Below, piece after piece: positions 63,158-64,000 of a stretch of 64,000 nt of DNA (position 1 is the first letter of the stretch; each line of letters begins with the position of its first letter). This DNA is from Cerina litoralis (GTDB lineage Bacteria > Bacteroidota > Bacteroidia > Flavobacteriales > Flavobacteriaceae): positions 1 through 64,000 of the forward strand of contig JAIRBC010000014.1 of assembly GCA_022008415.1 (NCBI GenBank), written 5' to 3'. Position numbers and translations under genes: made by a program. The notes beneath the pieces are model-generated. The model saw only the letters and a program-made list of their open reading frames with translations. It did not search any database and was not told the origin of the DNA.

Positions 63158-63760
63158 CTATTCGGTGAGTTCCCCGACGACTTGAAATCCCTGTTCTTCG
63201 TCTACCATCACCTTTTCATAAAGTACTCCTAGGTATTCATAGTAGGCACTATCTTTGATCATCACCACATCCGTTAGGAGCGGTAGGTCGTAGATTATGG
63301 CGTCCAACGGCGCGGCAACCACCTCAAAACCACTGTCTACTGCTTTATAGAAAATGCCATTTCGGAAGTCGAACCATTTACCTTTTACATAGAGGTGAAA
63401 GCTATCCTTTGGCAATTGTTTTATCACCAATCCATTGGGTGGTTTTACCAAGAGATACCTACCTCCGTTATAGCGAAAGAAATCTCCATTTTGGTCTAAA
63501 TAATAATTGTGTTCCCCATATTTTATGGGATCTAAATCATCAATAGCCCGCTTAACGACCACGCGAGGTTCCGTGCCAAAAGTGACCGTTTCCATGGCTC
63601 CCTTGATCATTACCGGCCTAGTGGACCATTTTCTTGCGTAATGTTTTGTCTTTTTGTTAGTTTTTACGGATAACTTGCCGCTTGTAGTTGCTATTGGTAC
63701 TTGGGCACTTAAGGAATTTAAGGTCAGCACCAAGAGCAGCGGTATATACAACTTTTTCAT
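63158..63760 (-). CDS. DUF6515-like exported protein
   Basis: ATG at 63760 gives a signal peptide (MKKLYIPLLLVLTLNSLSA); the earlier frame start at 63802 does not. The mature part has the repeated YYLDQNGDFFRYNGGRYLLVKPP and WFDFRNGIFYKAVDSGFEVVAAP, followed by YYEYLGVLYEKVM, the pattern of DUF6515 proteins. It is the first gene of this group and has the 16-bp palindrome upstream. Confidence 0.75.
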   Translation of the reverse strand: MKKLYIPLLLVLTLNSLSAQVPIATTSGKLSVKTNKKTKHYARKWSTRPVMIKGAMETVTFGTEPRVVVKRAIDDLDPIKYGEHNYYLDQNGDFFRYNGGRYLLVKPPNGLVIKQLPKDSFHLYVKGKWFDFRNGIFYKAVDSGFEVVAAPLDAIIYDLPLLTDVVMIKDSAYYEYLGVLYEKVMVDEEQGFQVVGELTE

Positions 63761-63786
63761 GACCTTATATTTTTGAAGTTCTATAT

Positions 63787-63794
63787 CAAAGTTA
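63787..63794 (-). promoter_or_regulatory. possible -7 box (TAACTTTG) of the DUF6515-like gene
   Basis: On the minus strand TAACTTTG matches TAnnTTTG and stands about 27 bp before the ATG. The palindrome at 63816-63831 lies just upstream of it, where an activator or repressor would sit. Confidence 0.45.
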
Positions 63795-63815
63795 CGTACC
63801 AACCTAAATCGATGC

Positions 63816-63831
63816 TGCTACCTAAGTAGCA
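63816..63831. promoter_or_regulatory. palindromic operator candidate TGCTACCTAAGTAGCA
   Basis: This copy of the 62596 site differs at one base. On the minus strand both sites read on with a G after the 16 bp. It is about 22 bp upstream of the -7 box at 63787. Confidence 0.5.
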
Positions 63832-63924
63832 ATAGGTTACAAAAAGCAGCAATGGGCTATAAAAAAATAAAAATGGTAAGTAGAAATAATCGGGAAGGGT
63901 CGATGGTAAATGGTTAAAATATAA

Positions 63925-63975
63925 AAACAAAGCCTTAAACCAATAAACTTAGCAACCCAGCAACCCAAACTAAGG
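63925..63975. repeat. AACCCA/CAACCC degenerate tract at window edge
   Basis: CTTAAACCAATAAACTTAGC and AACCCAGCAACCCAAAC lie at the right end; similar in kind to the tract at 51716. Confidence 0.4.
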
Positions 63976-64000
63976 AATAAACTTCTCCTCTGCAATGGCG

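Noticed and set aside
1-64000. tRNA, rRNA, riboswitch, insertion sequence or phage genes
   Set aside because: No cloverleaf, rRNA-like stretch, known riboswitch core, transposase or phage gene was recognised on either strand by reading.

Overview
The window looks like a chromosomal stretch of a marine-type Flavobacteriaceae (Bacteroidota). The evidence is the low G+C, several TAnnTTTG-type -7 boxes, an M1 peptidase paired with a DUF6702-like protein, orphan CarboxypepD_reg-like proteins, and typical flavobacterial versions of kynureninase, PanB, CysE/CysM, TatA and MoaA/MoaD. No rRNA, tRNA, CRISPR array, transposase or prophage gene was found.

Positions 1 to about 25.3 kb form one large, visibly A+T-rich surface-polysaccharide (capsule/O-antigen/exopolysaccharide) locus, almost all on the + strand, and the left window edge cuts it. 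It holds three GT4 glycosyltransferases, a TupA-like and a sugar-transfer-associated ATP-grasp enzyme, three left-handed beta-helix acyltransferases, two small PglC-like phosphoglycosyl transferases and a GART-type formyltransferase. It also has an unusual activation block: two CapK/PaaK-like adenylating enzymes, an FAD/NAD(P)-binding protein, a stand-alone amino-acid adenylation enzyme, two acyl carrier proteins and a KAS III-like synthase. Further right come a FemAB/GNAT-like transferase, an MBOAT O-acyltransferase and an SGNH protein. The adenylation enzyme, DltC-like carrier, MBOAT and SGNH protein together resemble the four parts of a dlt (D-alanylation) system inside a Gram-negative polysaccharide locus. 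I infer that the locus makes a glycan decorated with an amino-acid- or polyketide-derived group. No Wzx/Wzy, nucleotide-sugar dehydratase or aminotransferase is visible, so those must lie outside the window.

From about 25.4 kb the base composition changes and ordinary chromosomal genes follow: MOSC and AlkB-like proteins, an MFS transporter, kynureninase, an O-methyltransferase, a PAP2 phosphatase, TatA, M1 peptidase with DUF6702, three tandem CarboxypepD_reg-like secreted proteins, peptidase E, CysE-CysM, a GH88 hydrolase, PurC, and MoaD-MoaA. A sugar-oxidation set follows (NagB/AgaI-like isomerase, gluconate-2-dehydrogenase subunit-3-like protein, GMC oxidoreductase, exported ChbG-like deacetylase). 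Then come a VWA lipoprotein, PanB-LspA-RluA, a ParDE-type toxin-antitoxin pair, and a glucan set (amylo-1,6-glucosidase, GH63-type glucosidase, SDR). The window ends with five small exported envelope proteins, two of which share a 16-bp palindromic upstream site.

The right part has many degenerate low-complexity intergenic tracts (ACCTGAA heptamers, CTTGA-rich tracts, TTAGTGAG/AACCCA tracts) and CCCG/CGGG hairpins. I did not see these tracts in the spacers of the polysaccharide locus.
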